Source of the DNA: Oscillospiraceae bacterium
GTDB lineage: Bacteria > Bacillota > Clostridia > Oscillospirales > Oscillospiraceae
Assembly: GCA_017549125.1 (NCBI GenBank)
Contig: JAFYVL010000024.1
Span: 1-35,299 of the forward strand
Reading direction: 5' to 3'
Length of the DNA stretch: 35,299 nucleotides
Shown here in pieces: positions 8,128-18,425 of the stretch. Under the pieces are notes generated by a model. The model saw only the letters and a program-made list of their open reading frames with translations. It made no database searches and was not told where the DNA came from. The position numbers and the translations under genes were made by a program. Numbering within the stretch: the stretch's first letter is position 1; every line of letters starts with the position of its first letter.

Positions 8128-10764
8128 TTAGATTTTAGAAGCAACGTAATCATCAACCAAAGCCAGCGCATCATCCAGCTTATTGACATCCTTACCGCCG
8201 CCCATAGCGGAGTCAGGCTTGCCGCCACCGCTGCCGCCGCAGCAAGCACAAGCCATCATCACCAGTTCGCCAGCTTTCAAGCCCTTGGCAACAGCATCCT
8301 TACCACACACAGCAAGCAAAGTGATCTTACCGTCATTTACACTGGACAGAACTGCAACCACGGAGGCATCCTTATCACGAAGCTGATCGCCAACCTGGCG
8401 AAGCTTACCGGCATCTGCACCGGGAATATTGGCGGTGAGTACGTGGAAATCACCCACGTTACGAGCGCCTACCAGGAAACGATCTACCTCACCGGCTGTT
8501 TCCTTAGCCTTCATAGTCTCAATGACACGCTTCAGATTCTTGATTTCCTCAACCTGACCCTCCAGTTTAACAGCCAGTTCTGCAGGCTTTGTCTTCAGAA
8601 TTGCACAAGCCTCATAAACTCTGTGGCGAGCCAATTCCATCTCAGCCAGACATGCTTTACCGGTAATGGCCTCAATACGACGCACACCGGATGCTACACT
8701 ACCTTCGCTCTCAATGCGGAAAGGACCAACCTTAGCAGTGTTATCCAAATGTGTACCGCCGCAAAGTTCAATGGAGTAATTGCCCATGTTAACAACACGA
8801 ACAGTATCTCCATACTTCTCACTGAACAAAGCCATAGCGCCCATTTCCTTTGCCTCGTCAATGGACATCTCACGTATATCAATACCATAGCCTTCCAGAA
8901 CAGCGCTCTGAACAATGGCATCAATCTTGGTCAATTCCTCTGCAGTAACAGCGGAATAATGAGTAAAGTCAAAACGCAGACGGTCGGGTTCAACCAGAGA
9001 ACCTGCCTGATGGACATGGTCACCCAATACACTCTTCAGAGCCTTCTGCAACAAATGGGTTGCAGAGTGGGCACGCATGATAGCCTTACGACGCTCCACG
9101 TCAATAGAAGCACAAACCAGATCATCAACCTTTACTGTACCGCTGATCATGGTACCGCTATGCAAGTATCTGCCGGCCTTATCCTTCTGTACATCCGTTA
9201 CTTCAAAGCGGCTATCACCAACCAGAAGCACACCATGGTCGGCACACTGACCACCCATTTCTGCATAGAAAGGAGTCTTTTCCAGAACTACGATACCCTT
9301 TTCGCCACCGGTAATAGAGCCAGCAACTTCCTCGCCCACACAAACAGCAACTACCTTGGCATTGCAGGAATTCAATTCATAGCCTACAAACTCTGTGGGC
9401 ATAACCTCTGCACCGAAATCAATACCAGCCCAGCCCAAATCACCCAGAGCCTTACGAGCCTCACGGGCACGAACACGCTGTTCTTCACGGCATGCAACAT
9501 ACTGATCCATATCCACGGTCATGCCTTCATCTTCCAACATTTCAACAGTCAAGTCAATGGGGAAGCCATAGGTATCAGACAGCAGGAATGCATCCTCTCC
9601 GGAGAAAACAGACTTACCTTCTGCCTTATGTGCAGCAAGCTTTTCACCATAGATACGCATGCCGGTATCAATGGTACGAGCAAAATTTTCTTCCTCGTTC
9701 TTAACCACACGGATAATATGCTCGGCACGCTCACGCAGATAGGTGTAATGGCTCTCGTTCTCCTTAATGACAGTAGCAACAACCTCAAACAGGAAGGGCT
9801 TATTCACACCTAACAGCTTACCATGGCGAGCCGCACGACGGAGCAAACGACGCAGAACGTAACCACGACCCTCATTGGTGGGCTGTACACCATCAGCAAT
9901 CATGAAAGTAGATGCACGAATATGGTCAGTGATCACACGCAGACTTACGTCAGTCTTAACACTCTGGCCATAGGATGCGCCGGTAATCGCTGTTACGTGG
10001 TTCGTAATGTTCATGACAGTATCCACGTCAAACAGGCTATTTACATCCTGGCACACAACCGCAAGACGCTCCAAACCCATACCGGTATCAATATTCTTCT
10101 GTGCCAGTTCTGTATAATTACCGTTGCCGTCATTATCGAACTGGGAGAACACGTTATTCCATACCTCCATGTAGCGGTCACATTCGCAGCCAACTGTACA
10201 CTCAGGCTTGCCACAGCCGTACTTTTCTCCGCGATCATAGTAGATCTCAGAGCAAGGACCGCAAGGACCGGAACCATGTTCCCAGAAATTATCGGATTTA
10301 CCGAAACGGAAGATATTCTTCTCAGGAATACCGATTTGCTTGTTCCAGATCTCAAAAGCTTCCTCGTCGTTCTCATAAATAGAGGGGAACAAACGATCTT
10401 CTTCCAGACCAACAACCTTGGTCAAAAATTCCCAGCTCCAGGCAATAGCCTCGTTCTTGAAATAATCACCAAAGGAGAAGTTGCCCAACATCTCAAAGTA
10501 AGTGCCGTGGCGAGCAGTCTTACCAATGTTCTCAATATCACCGGTACGAATACACTTCTGGCAGGTACATACTCTGCGGCGGGGAGGTTCTACCTCGCCT
10601 TTAAAGTAGGGCTTCATGGGAGCCATGCCGGAGTTGATCAACAACAGGGACTTATCATTTTGGGGAATCAGAGAGAAACTAGGCAGACGCAGATGGTCCT
10701 TGCTTTCAAAGAAGCTCAGAAACATCTCACGCAGTTCGTTCACTCCATACGCTTTTTTTGCCAT
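8128..10764 (-). CDS. alaS: Alanyl-tRNA synthetase
   Basis: An 878-residue AlaRS of normal length, charging tRNA-Ala with alanine and editing Ser/Gly mischarging. The class II catalytic core is at the N-terminus (RTGDIENIGKTARHGTYFEM and MLGNFSFGDYFK). The editing domain has zinc motifs HSATHLL (about residue 563) and CGGTH (about 666). The C-Ala domain ends with a glycine-rich GGSGGGKPDSAMGGGKD segment, unusually preceded by a small cysteine cluster (MACACC). I chose the ATG at 10764 (MAKKAYGVNELR), with GGAGG 8 bases upstream; the longer form to 10800 would run into the T-box terminator. Expression is controlled by the T-box leader immediately upstream. The long open frames on the opposite strand inside this gene are shadows. 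Confidence 0.98.
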   Translation of the reverse strand: MAKKAYGVNELREMFLSFFESKDHLRLPSFSLIPQNDKSLLLINSGMAPMKPYFKGEVEPPRRRVCTCQKCIRTGDIENIGKTARHGTYFEMLGNFSFGDYFKNEAIAWSWEFLTKVVGLEEDRLFPSIYENDEEAFEIWNKQIGIPEKNIFRFGKSDNFWEHGSGPCGPCSEIYYDRGEKYGCGKPECTVGCECDRYMEVWNNVFSQFDNDGNGNYTELAQKNIDTGMGLERLAVVCQDVNSLFDVDTVMNITNHVTAITGASYGQSVKTDVSLRVITDHIRASTFMIADGVQPTNEGRGYVLRRLLRRAARHGKLLGVNKPFLFEVVATVIKENESHYTYLRERAEHIIRVVKNEEENFARTIDTGMRIYGEKLAAHKAEGKSVFSGEDAFLLSDTYGFPIDLTVEMLEDEGMTVDMDQYVACREEQRVRAREARKALGDLGWAGIDFGAEVMPTEFVGYELNSCNAKVVAVCVGEEVAGSITGGEKGIVVLEKTPFYAEMGGQCADHGVLLVGDSRFEVTDVQKDKAGRYLHSGTMISGTVKVDDLVCASIDVERRKAIMRAHSATHLLQKALKSVLGDHVHQAGSLVEPDRLRFDFTHYSAVTAEELTKIDAIVQSAVLEGYGIDIREMSIDEAKEMGAMALFSEKYGDTVRVVNMGNYSIELCGGTHLDNTAKVGPFRIESEGSVASGVRRIEAITGKACLAEMELARHRVYEACAILKTKPAELAVKLEGQVEEIKNLKRVIETMKAKETAGEVDRFLVGARNVGDFHVLTANIPGADAGKLRQVGDQLRDKDASVVAVLSSVNDGKITLLAVCGKDAVAKGLKAGELVMMACACCGGSGGGKPDSAMGGGKDVNKLDDALALVDDYVASKI

Positions 10765-10780
10765 AGTAAAAACCTCCATA

Positions 10781-10814
10781 AAAAAATAAACTCCGCCCAA
10801 TAATAGGGGCGAAG
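10781..10814 (-). terminator. T-box leader intrinsic terminator of alaS
   Basis: On the minus strand an 8-bp stem (CTTCGCCC / GGGCGGAG, 10814-10807 with 10798-10791) is followed by TTTATTTTTT. It sits right after the T-box motif and 7 bases before the alaS Shine-Dalgarno, so it blocks the gene unless the antiterminator forms. Confidence 0.88.
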
Positions 10815-11005
10815 TGTTCGCGGTACCACCCTAATTCACCGGAAAATCCAGTATCTTAGCCGCTCTGTAACGGGAGCACCCGTTCCGGTCATCCCGGACG
10901 GCTTGGAAGTGGCATAAGGTTTCAATCTTAAGGGCTTGCACCAATCCCCTCTCGCTGGTAAAGACGAAGATCCTCTTTGTTTCCGCATTGCCTTTGCTTA
11001 TCTTG
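10781..11005 (-). promoter_or_regulatory. T-box riboswitch (tRNA-Ala sensing) upstream of alaS
   Basis: The leader RNA, read on the minus strand, contains the invariant T-box AGGGTGGTACCGCG at 10832-10819, which forms the antiterminator bulge and pairs with the uncharged tRNA end. Upstream lie an AGCGAGAG-type stem I motif near 10955-10948, a GGTGCAAGCC distal stretch and a stem III hairpin AACGGG-TGCT-CCCGTT near 10885-10870. A GCC triplet at 10913-10911 lies in the expected specifier position (TTAT-GCC-ACTT), matching alanine and the downstream gene. When tRNA-Ala is uncharged it should stabilise the antiterminator and let alaS be transcribed. The specifier choice is inference; the T-box motif itself is seen directly. 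Confidence 0.95.
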
Positions 11006-11009
11006 GATT

Positions 11010-11037
11010 ATTTTATCACAAATACCCCATTTGTCAA
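11010..11037 (-). promoter_or_regulatory. Promoter of the alaS T-box leader
   Basis: On the minus strand TTGACA (11037-11032) and TAAAAT (11015-11010) are spaced 16 bases apart. The predicted start near 11003 fits the length of the T-box leader. Confidence 0.85.
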
Positions 11038-11059
11038 CAAAATTATGCATTTTGATGTG

Positions 11060-11088
11060 AAAAAGGGGTGGCACATTTGCACCACCCC
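11060..11088 (-). terminator. Terminator of the pepF unit
   Basis: On the minus strand GGGGTGG (11088-11082) pairs with CCACCCC (11071-11065), with partial pairing continuing inside, followed by TTTTT. It lies 5 bases after the stop of the 87-residue gene and just before the alaS promoter. Confidence 0.85.
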
Positions 11089-11093
11089 ATAAA

Positions 11094-11357
11094 TTAGATT
11101 TTATCCTGCAACCATTGTTGCAAATTCATGCGGCCTTCCTCAGAAAGTGGAAAGGTTTCATTTCCAAGAATCTCACTTTTTTCGTAACAAAATAGACCTT
11201 TCCAATACTCCACAAACATGGAGCTATTATCAAAATCAACTTCTTTTCCCATTTTGGTAATATTCGGTGTGATTTTGAATCGTAACTGACCGCTGGAGCC
11301 AGTAAAAACATTTTCCATGGCGAATGTATGCAGGGTTGGCAAGAAGATTTCACACAT
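11094..11357 (-). CDS. 87-residue protein of unknown function, coupled to pepF
   Basis: The start is ATG at 11357, one base after the pepF stop, with GGAGG 6 bases upstream lying inside the last pepF codons, so translation is almost certainly coupled. A second possible start is the methionine at residue 14 (MENVFTGSSG). The protein begins MCEIFLPTLHTFAMENVFTG and contains LRFKITPNITKMGKEVDF, an aromatic FVEYWKGLFCYEKSE segment and a C-terminal FPLSEEGRMNLQQWLQD helix. It has no signal peptide, no membrane span and no recognisable catalytic motif, and I do not recognise the family. The tidy signals and the terminator directly after it argue for a real gene. Its pairing with a cytoplasmic oligopeptidase suggests an accessory role, but that is only inference. 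Confidence 0.8.
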   Translation of the reverse strand: MCEIFLPTLHTFAMENVFTGSSGQLRFKITPNITKMGKEVDFDNSSMFVEYWKGLFCYEKSEILGNETFPLSEEGRMNLQQWLQDKI

Positions 11358-11358
11358 A

Positions 11359-13158
11359 TTATTCCTCCAATAGTGCTTCCATCTCATCCAGTAAATGATC
11401 AAATAATGCCAGTGCTTGCGCAACAGGCTCAGGCTGCGTCATATCCACGCCTGCGCCCTTCAGCAATTCCACAGGACTCTTGGAGCAGCCGCCGGACAAG
11501 AACTCCATATATCTGCGTACCGCAGGCTCGCCCTCTTTTAAAATCTGTCTGGACAGCGCAATGGCAGCAGAATAGCCGGTAGCATACTGGAATACATAAT
11601 AATCATAGTAGAAATGAGGAATGCGCGCCCATTCCACCGCAATGTGATCATCCACTACCATATCCTCGCCAAAGTACAACTGATTCAGGCGGCGATACTC
11701 TTCGCTCAGCATCTCTGCCGTCAGTGTTTGACCTTCGCTTACCTTCCGACCCATAAACAGTTCAAACTCAGCGAACATGGTCTGACGGAAGATCGTGCCT
11801 TTAAACTGCTCCAGGAAATGGTTAATCAGACATGCACGCTCTTTTTTATCTGTGGTCTTGCCCAGCATATATTCCATCAGCAGCGCTTCATTCAAAGTAG
11901 ATGCAACCTCTGCAACAAAAATCACATACTGGGAATCCACAGGATTCTGTGTTTTGTTGGACAGATAGGAATGAAGTGCATGACCCATTTCATGTGCCAG
12001 CGTAAACATACTGTCCAAATTATTATTATAATTCAGCAGCACATAGGGATGAACCTTTGCACCTGCAGAGTAAGCACCACTACGTTTACCCTCATTCTGG
12101 TACACATCGATCCAACGATTTTCAAATCCTTCTTCAAGAATCTTCTGGTAGGCCTCCCCCAGCGGCGCTACCGATTCGTATACGATCTTCTTAGCTTCCT
12201 CATAGGAATATTTCTTATCCGTATCACCAACCAAGGATGCATATACGTCATAAAAGTGCAGTTCATCCACACCAAGTAATTTCTTGCGCAAACGAACATA
12301 ACGATGCATCTTGTCCAAATTGGCATGAATGGCCTCGATCAGTTTCAGATATACCGAGGTAGGCACATTATTGGAATCCAAAGAAGCCTCAAAGGCACTA
12401 GGATATTTTCTTGCCTCCGCAAAGAATTTCAGCTGCTTATTTTGGGCATTGAGCAAACCGGCTGCCGTATTCTTAAAGCTTGCAAATCCCTTGTACAAAC
12501 TCTCGTAACTGTTCTGACGAAGTACACGATCCGCACTTTCCTGGCAGGCAATAAACGTACCCTGAGTAACGGGATGAGACTTGCCTTCAGAATCCAAAGC
12601 GTCTGCAAACGTCAAATCTGCATTGGCAAACATACCGTAGATATTGTCCGGTGCTTGTCCCATTTCACCGGCGGATGCTAACAATTTTTCCTCAGCGGGA
12701 CTTAATACATGTTCCTTGCGACGACGCATATCCGTCAGATATCGACGATAACGGTCAAGACCGGGACAATTGGTATAAAATCGATCCAGGGTAGCATCAT
12801 CGATAGACATGATCTCCGGAGTTTCAAAGCTGGTAGCTGCACCTAAATCCACAATGATGCTCATCAATCTACCGGTCATAGCCTGATAAACAGCATTTCT
12901 GGTATCCTCATCGGACTTACGCATGGCGTAGTTTGCCAACAAACCGGCTCGCTCATTGGAATCTTCCATCAAAGTCAGATAATCCAGCAAGGTCCGTCCA
13001 CTTTCTCCAAGATGACCGGCAAATGCCACCAATTTTTCTTTATCCTGTTGTAATTCTATGAGTGCCTCTTCCCATGCTGCATCGGAAGCAAACAAATCCT
13101 CCGTTGCCCATGTGTCCTTCATCTCCAGTTCTTCTCTTTTCTTGATCTGATCTGCCAT
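11359..13158 (-). CDS. pepF: Oligoendopeptidase F (M3 family zinc metallopeptidase)
   Basis: A 599-residue cytoplasmic metallopeptidase of the usual PepF length. The zinc motif HEMGH lies near residue 386 in FTLAHEMGHALHSYLS, with the third ligand glutamate in the following FVAEVASTLNEALL segment. The C-terminal FYYDYYVFQYATGYSAAIALSR stretch is typical of bacterial PepF, and the N-terminus shows the usual TWATEDLFASDAAWEEAL opening. It hydrolyses peptides of roughly 7-17 residues in protein turnover and peptide nutrition. GGGAGGT lies 7 bases before the ATG. It has its own promoter (13186-13213) and is coupled to the 87-residue gene downstream. Confidence 0.95.
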   Translation of the reverse strand: MADQIKKREELEMKDTWATEDLFASDAAWEEALIELQQDKEKLVAFAGHLGESGRTLLDYLTLMEDSNERAGLLANYAMRKSDEDTRNAVYQAMTGRLMSIIVDLGAATSFETPEIMSIDDATLDRFYTNCPGLDRYRRYLTDMRRRKEHVLSPAEEKLLASAGEMGQAPDNIYGMFANADLTFADALDSEGKSHPVTQGTFIACQESADRVLRQNSYESLYKGFASFKNTAAGLLNAQNKQLKFFAEARKYPSAFEASLDSNNVPTSVYLKLIEAIHANLDKMHRYVRLRKKLLGVDELHFYDVYASLVGDTDKKYSYEEAKKIVYESVAPLGEAYQKILEEGFENRWIDVYQNEGKRSGAYSAGAKVHPYVLLNYNNNLDSMFTLAHEMGHALHSYLSNKTQNPVDSQYVIFVAEVASTLNEALLMEYMLGKTTDKKERACLINHFLEQFKGTIFRQTMFAEFELFMGRKVSEGQTLTAEMLSEEYRRLNQLYFGEDMVVDDHIAVEWARIPHFYYDYYVFQYATGYSAAIALSRQILKEGEPAVRRYMEFLSGGCSKSPVELLKGAGVDMTQPEPVAQALALFDHLLDEMEALLEE

Positions 13159-13185
13159 AGTTACCTCCCAAAATGATTTTTATTT

Positions 13186-13213
13186 ATTATATCACATGCT
13201 GTTATAATTTCAA
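13186..13213 (-). promoter_or_regulatory. Promoter of pepF
   Basis: On the minus strand TTGAAA (13213-13208) and TATAAT (13191-13186) are 16 bases apart. It lies 28 bases upstream of the pepF start and downstream of the udp terminator. Confidence 0.8.
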
Positions 13214-13220
13214 TAGAACA

Positions 13221-13255
13221 TAAAGAAAAAGCAAGGGAGGTTTTCCCTCCCCTGC
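13221..13255 (-). terminator. Terminator of udp
   Basis: On the minus strand GGGAGG-GAAAA-CCTCCC, extended by an outer GCA/TGC after one mismatch, is followed by CTTTTTCTTTA. It begins 13 bases after the udp stop codon. Confidence 0.85.
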
Positions 13256-13267
13256 CCTTATCAACCA

Positions 13268-14035
13268 TTATTTTGCCTGATCAGCCGCAATCAGAAGCTT
13301 CATGGCCTCGATACCAACCTTAATTGCACCGGTAGTATCCTCGGACATCGGCATGGCCATCCCCAGTTTTTCTCTCTCCTGATTCCATACCGCATGGAAG
13401 CAGCTTCCGCATCGAACACCCAACGCAGAAGCAACAACAAACAATGCCGCAGATTCCATTTCGCTGGCTTTAACACCCAGACGTTTCCAAGCTTCCCATT
13501 TCTGCTGCAGTTCATAATAAACAGGCGACTTCTCAGGCGCATGTTGGCCATAGAACGCATCTTTACACTGCACCACCCCTGTATGTGTGCGATAACCCAA
13601 AGTCTCGCTGGCAGCTTTCAAGGCGGCCGTCACGTCAAAGTCAGGTACAGCAGGAAATTCAATGGGGGCATATTCCATGGATGTGTGTTCAAAACGAATA
13701 GCGCCGGTAGCAACCACAACATCTCCAGGCAATACCTCCAGGTCAATACCTCCACAGGTGCCGATGCGAATAAAAGTATCCGTACCAATGGCCGCTAATT
13801 CTTCCATAGCAATCGCTGCGGAAGGGCCGCCAATACCGGTGGAACAAACCGAAACCTTCTCGCCTAGTAATGTACCGGTATAGATGTTATACTCCCGATT
13901 CATTCCAATATGAACAGGATCGTCAAAGTAACTAGCAATTGCCTCACAACGACCGGGATCACCGGGCAGGAAACAATAGCGACCTACATCGCCCGCCTGA
14001 CAGCGAATATGAAACTGCATGCCAATATCTTGCAT
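13268..14035 (-). CDS. udp: Uridine phosphorylase (nucleoside phosphorylase family)
   Basis: A 255-residue nucleoside phosphorylase of the PNP/Udp type. It has the phosphate-binding LPGDPGR (about residues 23-29), [16 protein letters not shown], the FIRIGTCGG turn and the nucleoside-binding EMESAALF. Segments such as [19 protein letters not shown] align better with uridine phosphorylase than with the DeoD purine enzymes, so Udp is my first choice. The reaction is uridine + phosphate to uracil + ribose-1-phosphate in pyrimidine salvage. GAGGAGGG precedes the ATG by 6 bases. It follows polC by 62 bases with no terminator between, but has its own near-consensus promoter. Exact substrate preference cannot be settled from motifs. 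Confidence 0.88.
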   Translation of the reverse strand: MQDIGMQFHIRCQAGDVGRYCFLPGDPGRCEAIASYFDDPVHIGMNREYNIYTGTLLGEKVSVCSTGIGGPSAAIAMEELAAIGTDTFIRIGTCGGIDLEVLPGDVVVATGAIRFEHTSMEYAPIEFPAVPDFDVTAALKAASETLGYRTHTGVVQCKDAFYGQHAPEKSPVYYELQQKWEAWKRLGVKASEMESAALFVVASALGVRCGSCFHAVWNQEREKLGMAMPMSEDTTGAIKVGIEAMKLLIAADQAK

Positions 14036-14065
14036 AACAGACCCTCCTCGAAACAGATTGTTGAT

Positions 14066-14094
14066 ATTATACCAAAAAAATTTACGATTTGCAA
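14066..14094 (-). promoter_or_regulatory. Promoter of udp
   Basis: On the minus strand TTGCAA (14094-14089) and TATAAT (14071-14066) are spaced 17 bases apart, in the short gap after the polC stop. Transcription would start near 14059, leaving a short leader with a strong ribosome binding site. Confidence 0.83.
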
Positions 14095-14097
14095 CCG

Positions 14098-17000
14098 TCA
14101 GAACAAACTGACCTGGTTGGTATCCGGCATTTCGTTAAAAGCACCTGCATCTTTCAGCATTTGAATATGGGTTTTGGACACCTTGGGACAAGCCGCAGAA
14201 ACCTCTTCGATAGACAAGAACTGTCGACCTTCTCTGCCATTCATCAGATCCAGGGCGGCATTCTCGCCGAGACCGGAAATTGACACAAAGGGAGGCCGCA
14301 TCTTGCCGTCTTCGATTAAAAATTTGGTTGCATGGCTCTTATACAGATCAATGGGCAAGAATTCAAATCCTCGCAGATAAAATTCATACACCACTTCCAT
14401 GGTTGTAAGCAAATCCTTGTCCTTATCCGTTGCCTGTTCATTGCCGTCAATGGCATCAATATTGGCCTTTAATGCATCCATACCTCCACACATAAGAACA
14501 GAATCAAATCCGCCCTTCTGGCTTCTTCTATAAAAATATGCAGAATAGAATGCCAAGGGATGATACACCTTGAACCATGCAATACGAAATGCCATCATAA
14601 CATAGGCAACCGCGTGGGCTTTGGGGAACAAATACTTGATTTTCTTGCAGGATGTGATGTACCACTCCGGTACACCTGCCTCCTTCATTTCATCCTCTGC
14701 GCCGTCGGGCAAACCTCTGCCCTTACGCACCGACTCCATGATCTTAAATGCTCGCTTTTCGGGTAATCCGCAAGAAATCAGATAAATCATAATATCATCA
14801 CGACAGCCGATGGTTTGATCCACTTGCGCAGTTCCGGACACGATCAAATCCTTTGCGTTACCCAGCCACACATCCGTACCATGGGTATAGCCGGAAATAC
14901 GCACCAAAAAATCAAACTTCGTGGGCTTTGTATCCAGCAAAACCTCTCGGGTAAATCGTGTGTTAAACTCCGGCACAGCCACCGCACCGGTGGGACCCAG
15001 CAAAGGATCATTTTCATAGCCCAAAACCTTAGAGGATGTAAAGATAGACATGGTGTTCTTATCGTCCAAGGGTATGGTTTTGGCATCCACACCGGTCATA
15101 TCCTCCATCATACGAATCATGGTCGGGTCATCATGACCCAGCATATCCAGCTTCAGAAGATTCTCTTCCATGGAGTGATATTCAAAATGGGTTGTGATCT
15201 GATCAGAATTAGGATCATCCGCAGGATGCTGCACAGGGCAGAAATCCCAGATTTCATTCTCTTGCGGAATAACCACCAGACCACCAGGGTGCTGTCCTGT
15301 TGTTCGACGCACACCCACACAACCGGCAGTCAGACGATTTTCCTCCGCCTTACCCATGGATTTTCCCCGTTCCGCTAAATATTTTTTCACATAGCCAAAC
15401 GCGGTTTTTTCTGCCACAGTACCAACGGTTCCCGCACGGAAAACATGGGATTTCCCGAACATTTCCGTACAATACGCATGGGCTCTGGCTTGATATTCAC
15501 CGGAGAAATTCAAGTCAATATCCGGCACTTTATCGCCACCGAATCCAAGGAAGGTTTCAAATGGAATATTAAAGCCATCCTTTTCAAACTGTGCGCCGCA
15601 TTTGGGACAAGTGGCATCCGGTAAGTCCGCACCACACTGATAGCCTTCGGGGATATCAAATGTGGAATACTTGCATTCCGGATTCGGGCAACGATAGTGC
15701 GGTGGGAAGGAATTAACCTCCGTAATGCCGGACATATAGGCCACAATAGACGAACCAACAGAACCACGAGAGCCTACCAAATAACCATGTTCCAAGGAAT
15801 TCTGCACCAGTTTTTGCGCAGACATATAGATCACATCATAATGACAACTAATAATATCATTAAGTTCTGTGTCTACACGCTTGACCATGAGTTCAGGCGG
15901 ATTTTCGCCATACAAACGGTGCAGTTTGCCATAAACCAAATCTTTAAGATCCTGCACAGAATTCTCAATAGAAGGCGCGAACAGGTTATGGGGCACAGGA
16001 CGTACCACATCGCACATATCTGCAATCAAATTGGAATTGGTCACAACAATTTCCTGTGCCTTTTCTTCACCCAGATACGCAAACTCACGAAGCATCTCAT
16101 CGGTAGAACGCAGATACAGCGGATTGGGTTTATCAGCATCATCAAAACCTTTTGTCGCCAGCAAAATATGGCGATAGATCTCGTCCTCGGGATTCAAGAA
16201 ATGCACGTCACCGGTAGCAACAACAAGCTTGCCCATTTCTTCACCGATTCGCACAATGGTGCGGTTGAAATCACGAAGCTGCTCTTCATCCTTTGCAATG
16301 GTCTCACCATTCTTATTCTTTTCCAACATAAAGCGGTTGTTGGAGATTGGCTGCACCTCCAAATAATCATAGAAAGACGCAATACGCTTTAATTCTTCAT
16401 CACTCGCACCCTTGATTACTGCCTGGAACAGCTCATTATTCTCACAAGCAGAACCAATAATCAAGCCTTCTCTAAGCTTCATCAGCTCAGACTTAAAGAT
16501 ACGAGGTACACGCTTAAAATATTTCAAATTCGCATCAGTTATCAGATGATACAAATTCCGCAAACCCATCTGATTCTTTGCAAATAAGATAATATGCTGC
16601 GCATGACGGCTATCTGCCTTGCTTTGGCTACGTAGGGTCTCCATAGCAGGATTGATCGCCTGTAAAGTATGTACATCCAACTCTTGAAGTTTCTGGATAT
16701 GCTTTGCCATGACCAAACCACAAGTCAATGCATCATCTGCCGCTCTGTGATGGCTAAATTCCGGCAAACTTAATGCATCTGCCACAATATTCAATTTATG
16801 ACGATTGAGCTGAGGCATAAGGTTCTGAGACAGCACCAGCGTATCTACAGAAGTATACGGATAGGGATATCCCAACCGCTTACAAGCAGCACGGATAAAA
16901 CCGGTATCAAAGTCCGCATTATGAGCAACGAGAGGACGATTCCCCACAAATTCAATAAACTTAGGAAATACCTCTTCAAGTGCAGGTGCGCCAGCCAACA

Positions 17001-18417
17001 TTTCATCCGTAATGCCGGTCAAGTCCACAATTTCCTTACGAAGAGGCTGCTGGGGATCTACAAATGCCTGGAATCGATCAATTTCCTGACCATCCTTCAT
17101 TAGAACAGCACCGATTTCAATGATGCTATCCCGCTTATCAGATAGACCGGTAGTTTCCAAGTCAAAAGCAACATATTCTCCATCCAGAGATATATCAATA
17201 TCGCCCTTAACTACGATCTTATCATCCACATCGTTAATGTAATAGCCTTCACAACCATACAGGATCTTAATGGTATCATCTGTACCAGCAACCTTTGGTG
17301 CACCCTTCCAGTCCTCAACCACATGCAGCGCATCTGTAAAGGATTGTACACAGCCATGGTCAGTTATAGCAATGGCACGATGACCCCATGCTGCCGCCTG
17401 TTTAATGGCAGCCTTGGTATTTGTCAGCGCATCCATATTACTCATGATGGTATGCAAATGCAATTCCACACGTTTGCCATTTTCCGCAGTATCCAACCGT
17501 TTCGGCATGCTACCAGGCATGATAGCAAAGGGTTTCAAAACCACTTCATTGGTAAAATTATCTACTTGTAGTTTTCCCTGCACCTGAATAACAGAGCCTT
17601 CGCCAATGGCCTCCAGAATAGGCTTAGCTTCCCTGTTTTCCATAAAGCGACTAACACGAACAGAGGATCGGTTGTCCGTCATATCAAAATTGATCACCCA
17701 GGCATTACGCTTGGGCAATTCTCTATGTTCTACCTTGAAAACCTTACCCTGTACAATCACAGTACCCATATTCAGATCCAGAGAGTCCATAGGTGTCACA
17801 TTGCCACGGAAGGGCTTGCCATAGATTGTATCCTGTTGAACAGGTGCATTTTCCTTTTTTACGGCAGGCGCAAATTTAGGCAGCTGTGCGATCATCTCCG
17901 CACGCATTTTCTCCATAGCTTCATACAAAGCTTCTCCTGACAAACTCTGGCCTGCCTGGATCTCAATAGACACATCACAGGCAAAGCGTTCCTTCAAGCT
18001 GTTGCACACATAAGGAATGGTCTCATCTAATGAATCCTTGCCATTTGCCTTCAAGGTAATATTCAGTACATTTCCATCCCATTTCCAGCTTGCGCCGGCA
18101 AGGATACCACGAGCCATAGAATCACGGCAAATAAACATCTGGGCAACTTCTTCCGGTTCAATACGCTGCAGTTGATCAGCTGGAAATGTTGCTATAATAT
18201 CTACACTGCCCAATCCATAGACCTGGGCAATACTGTTTCCTACAGAATCCAGCCTGCGTTTAGGAATGTACTGTTCCGAATGAATTGCAACCGATACAGA
18301 ACGCTTTTGCGGATCAATATCTGCAGCAACGAGGGCCGCCTGAGACAGCACCTCGTTTAGGTCTTCAGGCGGCTCGTAATCCGGAAACATATTTAAAAAC
18401 AAAATCTCTTTATCCAT
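14098..18417 (-). CDS. polC: DNA polymerase III alpha subunit, PolC type (Gram-positive replicase)
   Basis: A 1439-residue protein, the normal PolC length. In order: an N-terminal domain; an OB-fold near residues 215-300 ([19 protein letters not shown]); a PHP domain starting at [15 protein letters not shown] (about 321); an inserted DEDD 3'-5' proofreading exonuclease (FDLETTGL about 417, [18 protein letters not shown]); the rest of PHP; a four-cysteine zinc finger (CPNPEC and CPKC, about 910-940); and the polymerase core with [12 protein letters not shown] (about 963) and [10 protein letters not shown]. The last residues QVSLF are a sliding-clamp binding motif. This is the leading-strand replicase of low-GC Gram-positives. 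It starts 8 bases after the ispG stop, but the region before the ATG (TTATAATTTTTAAG) has no good Shine-Dalgarno, so translation is probably coupled to ispG. It is the last gene of the pyrH unit. Confidence 0.98.
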   Translation of the reverse strand: MDKEILFLNMFPDYEPPEDLNEVLSQAALVAADIDPQKRSVSVAIHSEQYIPKRRLDSVGNSIAQVYGLGSVDIIATFPADQLQRIEPEEVAQMFICRDSMARGILAGASWKWDGNVLNITLKANGKDSLDETIPYVCNSLKERFACDVSIEIQAGQSLSGEALYEAMEKMRAEMIAQLPKFAPAVKKENAPVQQDTIYGKPFRGNVTPMDSLDLNMGTVIVQGKVFKVEHRELPKRNAWVINFDMTDNRSSVRVSRFMENREAKPILEAIGEGSVIQVQGKLQVDNFTNEVVLKPFAIMPGSMPKRLDTAENGKRVELHLHTIMSNMDALTNTKAAIKQAAAWGHRAIAITDHGCVQSFTDALHVVEDWKGAPKVAGTDDTIKILYGCEGYYINDVDDKIVVKGDIDISLDGEYVAFDLETTGLSDKRDSIIEIGAVLMKDGQEIDRFQAFVDPQQPLRKEIVDLTGITDEMLAGAPALEEVFPKFIEFVGNRPLVAHNADFDTGFIRAACKRLGYPYPYTSVDTLVLSQNLMPQLNRHKLNIVADALSLPEFSHHRAADDALTCGLVMAKHIQKLQELDVHTLQAINPAMETLRSQSKADSRHAQHIILFAKNQMGLRNLYHLITDANLKYFKRVPRIFKSELMKLREGLIIGSACENNELFQAVIKGASDEELKRIASFYDYLEVQPISNNRFMLEKNKNGETIAKDEEQLRDFNRTIVRIGEEMGKLVVATGDVHFLNPEDEIYRHILLATKGFDDADKPNPLYLRSTDEMLREFAYLGEEKAQEIVVTNSNLIADMCDVVRPVPHNLFAPSIENSVQDLKDLVYGKLHRLYGENPPELMVKRVDTELNDIISCHYDVIYMSAQKLVQNSLEHGYLVGSRGSVGSSIVAYMSGITEVNSFPPHYRCPNPECKYSTFDIPEGYQCGADLPDATCPKCGAQFEKDGFNIPFETFLGFGGDKVPDIDLNFSGEYQARAHAYCTEMFGKSHVFRAGTVGTVAEKTAFGYVKKYLAERGKSMGKAEENRLTAGCVGVRRTTGQHPGGLVVIPQENEIWDFCPVQHPADDPNSDQITTHFEYHSMEENLLKLDMLGHDDPTMIRMMEDMTGVDAKTIPLDDKNTMSIFTSSKVLGYENDPLLGPTGAVAVPEFNTRFTREVLLDTKPTKFDFLVRISGYTHGTDVWLGNAKDLIVSGTAQVDQTIGCRDDIMIYLISCGLPEKRAFKIMESVRKGRGLPDGAEDEMKEAGVPEWYITSCKKIKYLFPKAHAVAYVMMAFRIAWFKVYHPLAFYSAYFYRRSQKGGFDSVLMCGGMDALKANIDAIDGNEQATDKDKDLLTTMEVVYEFYLRGFEFLPIDLYKSHATKFLIEDGKMRPPFVSISGLGENAALDLMNGREGRQFLSIEEVSAACPKVSKTHIQMLKDAGAFNEMPDTNQVSLF

Positions 18418-18425
18418 CTTAAAAA

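Noticed and set aside
8443..10803. Two long open frames on the plus strand (456 and 326 codons) opposite alaS
   Set aside because: They are shadows of the high-quality alaS frame, have no ribosome binding sites or domain patterns, and one crosses the T-box region.
14815..16392. Plus-strand open frames of 187 and 231 codons opposite polC
   Set aside because: They mirror conserved polC codons, have odd composition (many His, Ile, Gln) and no start signals.
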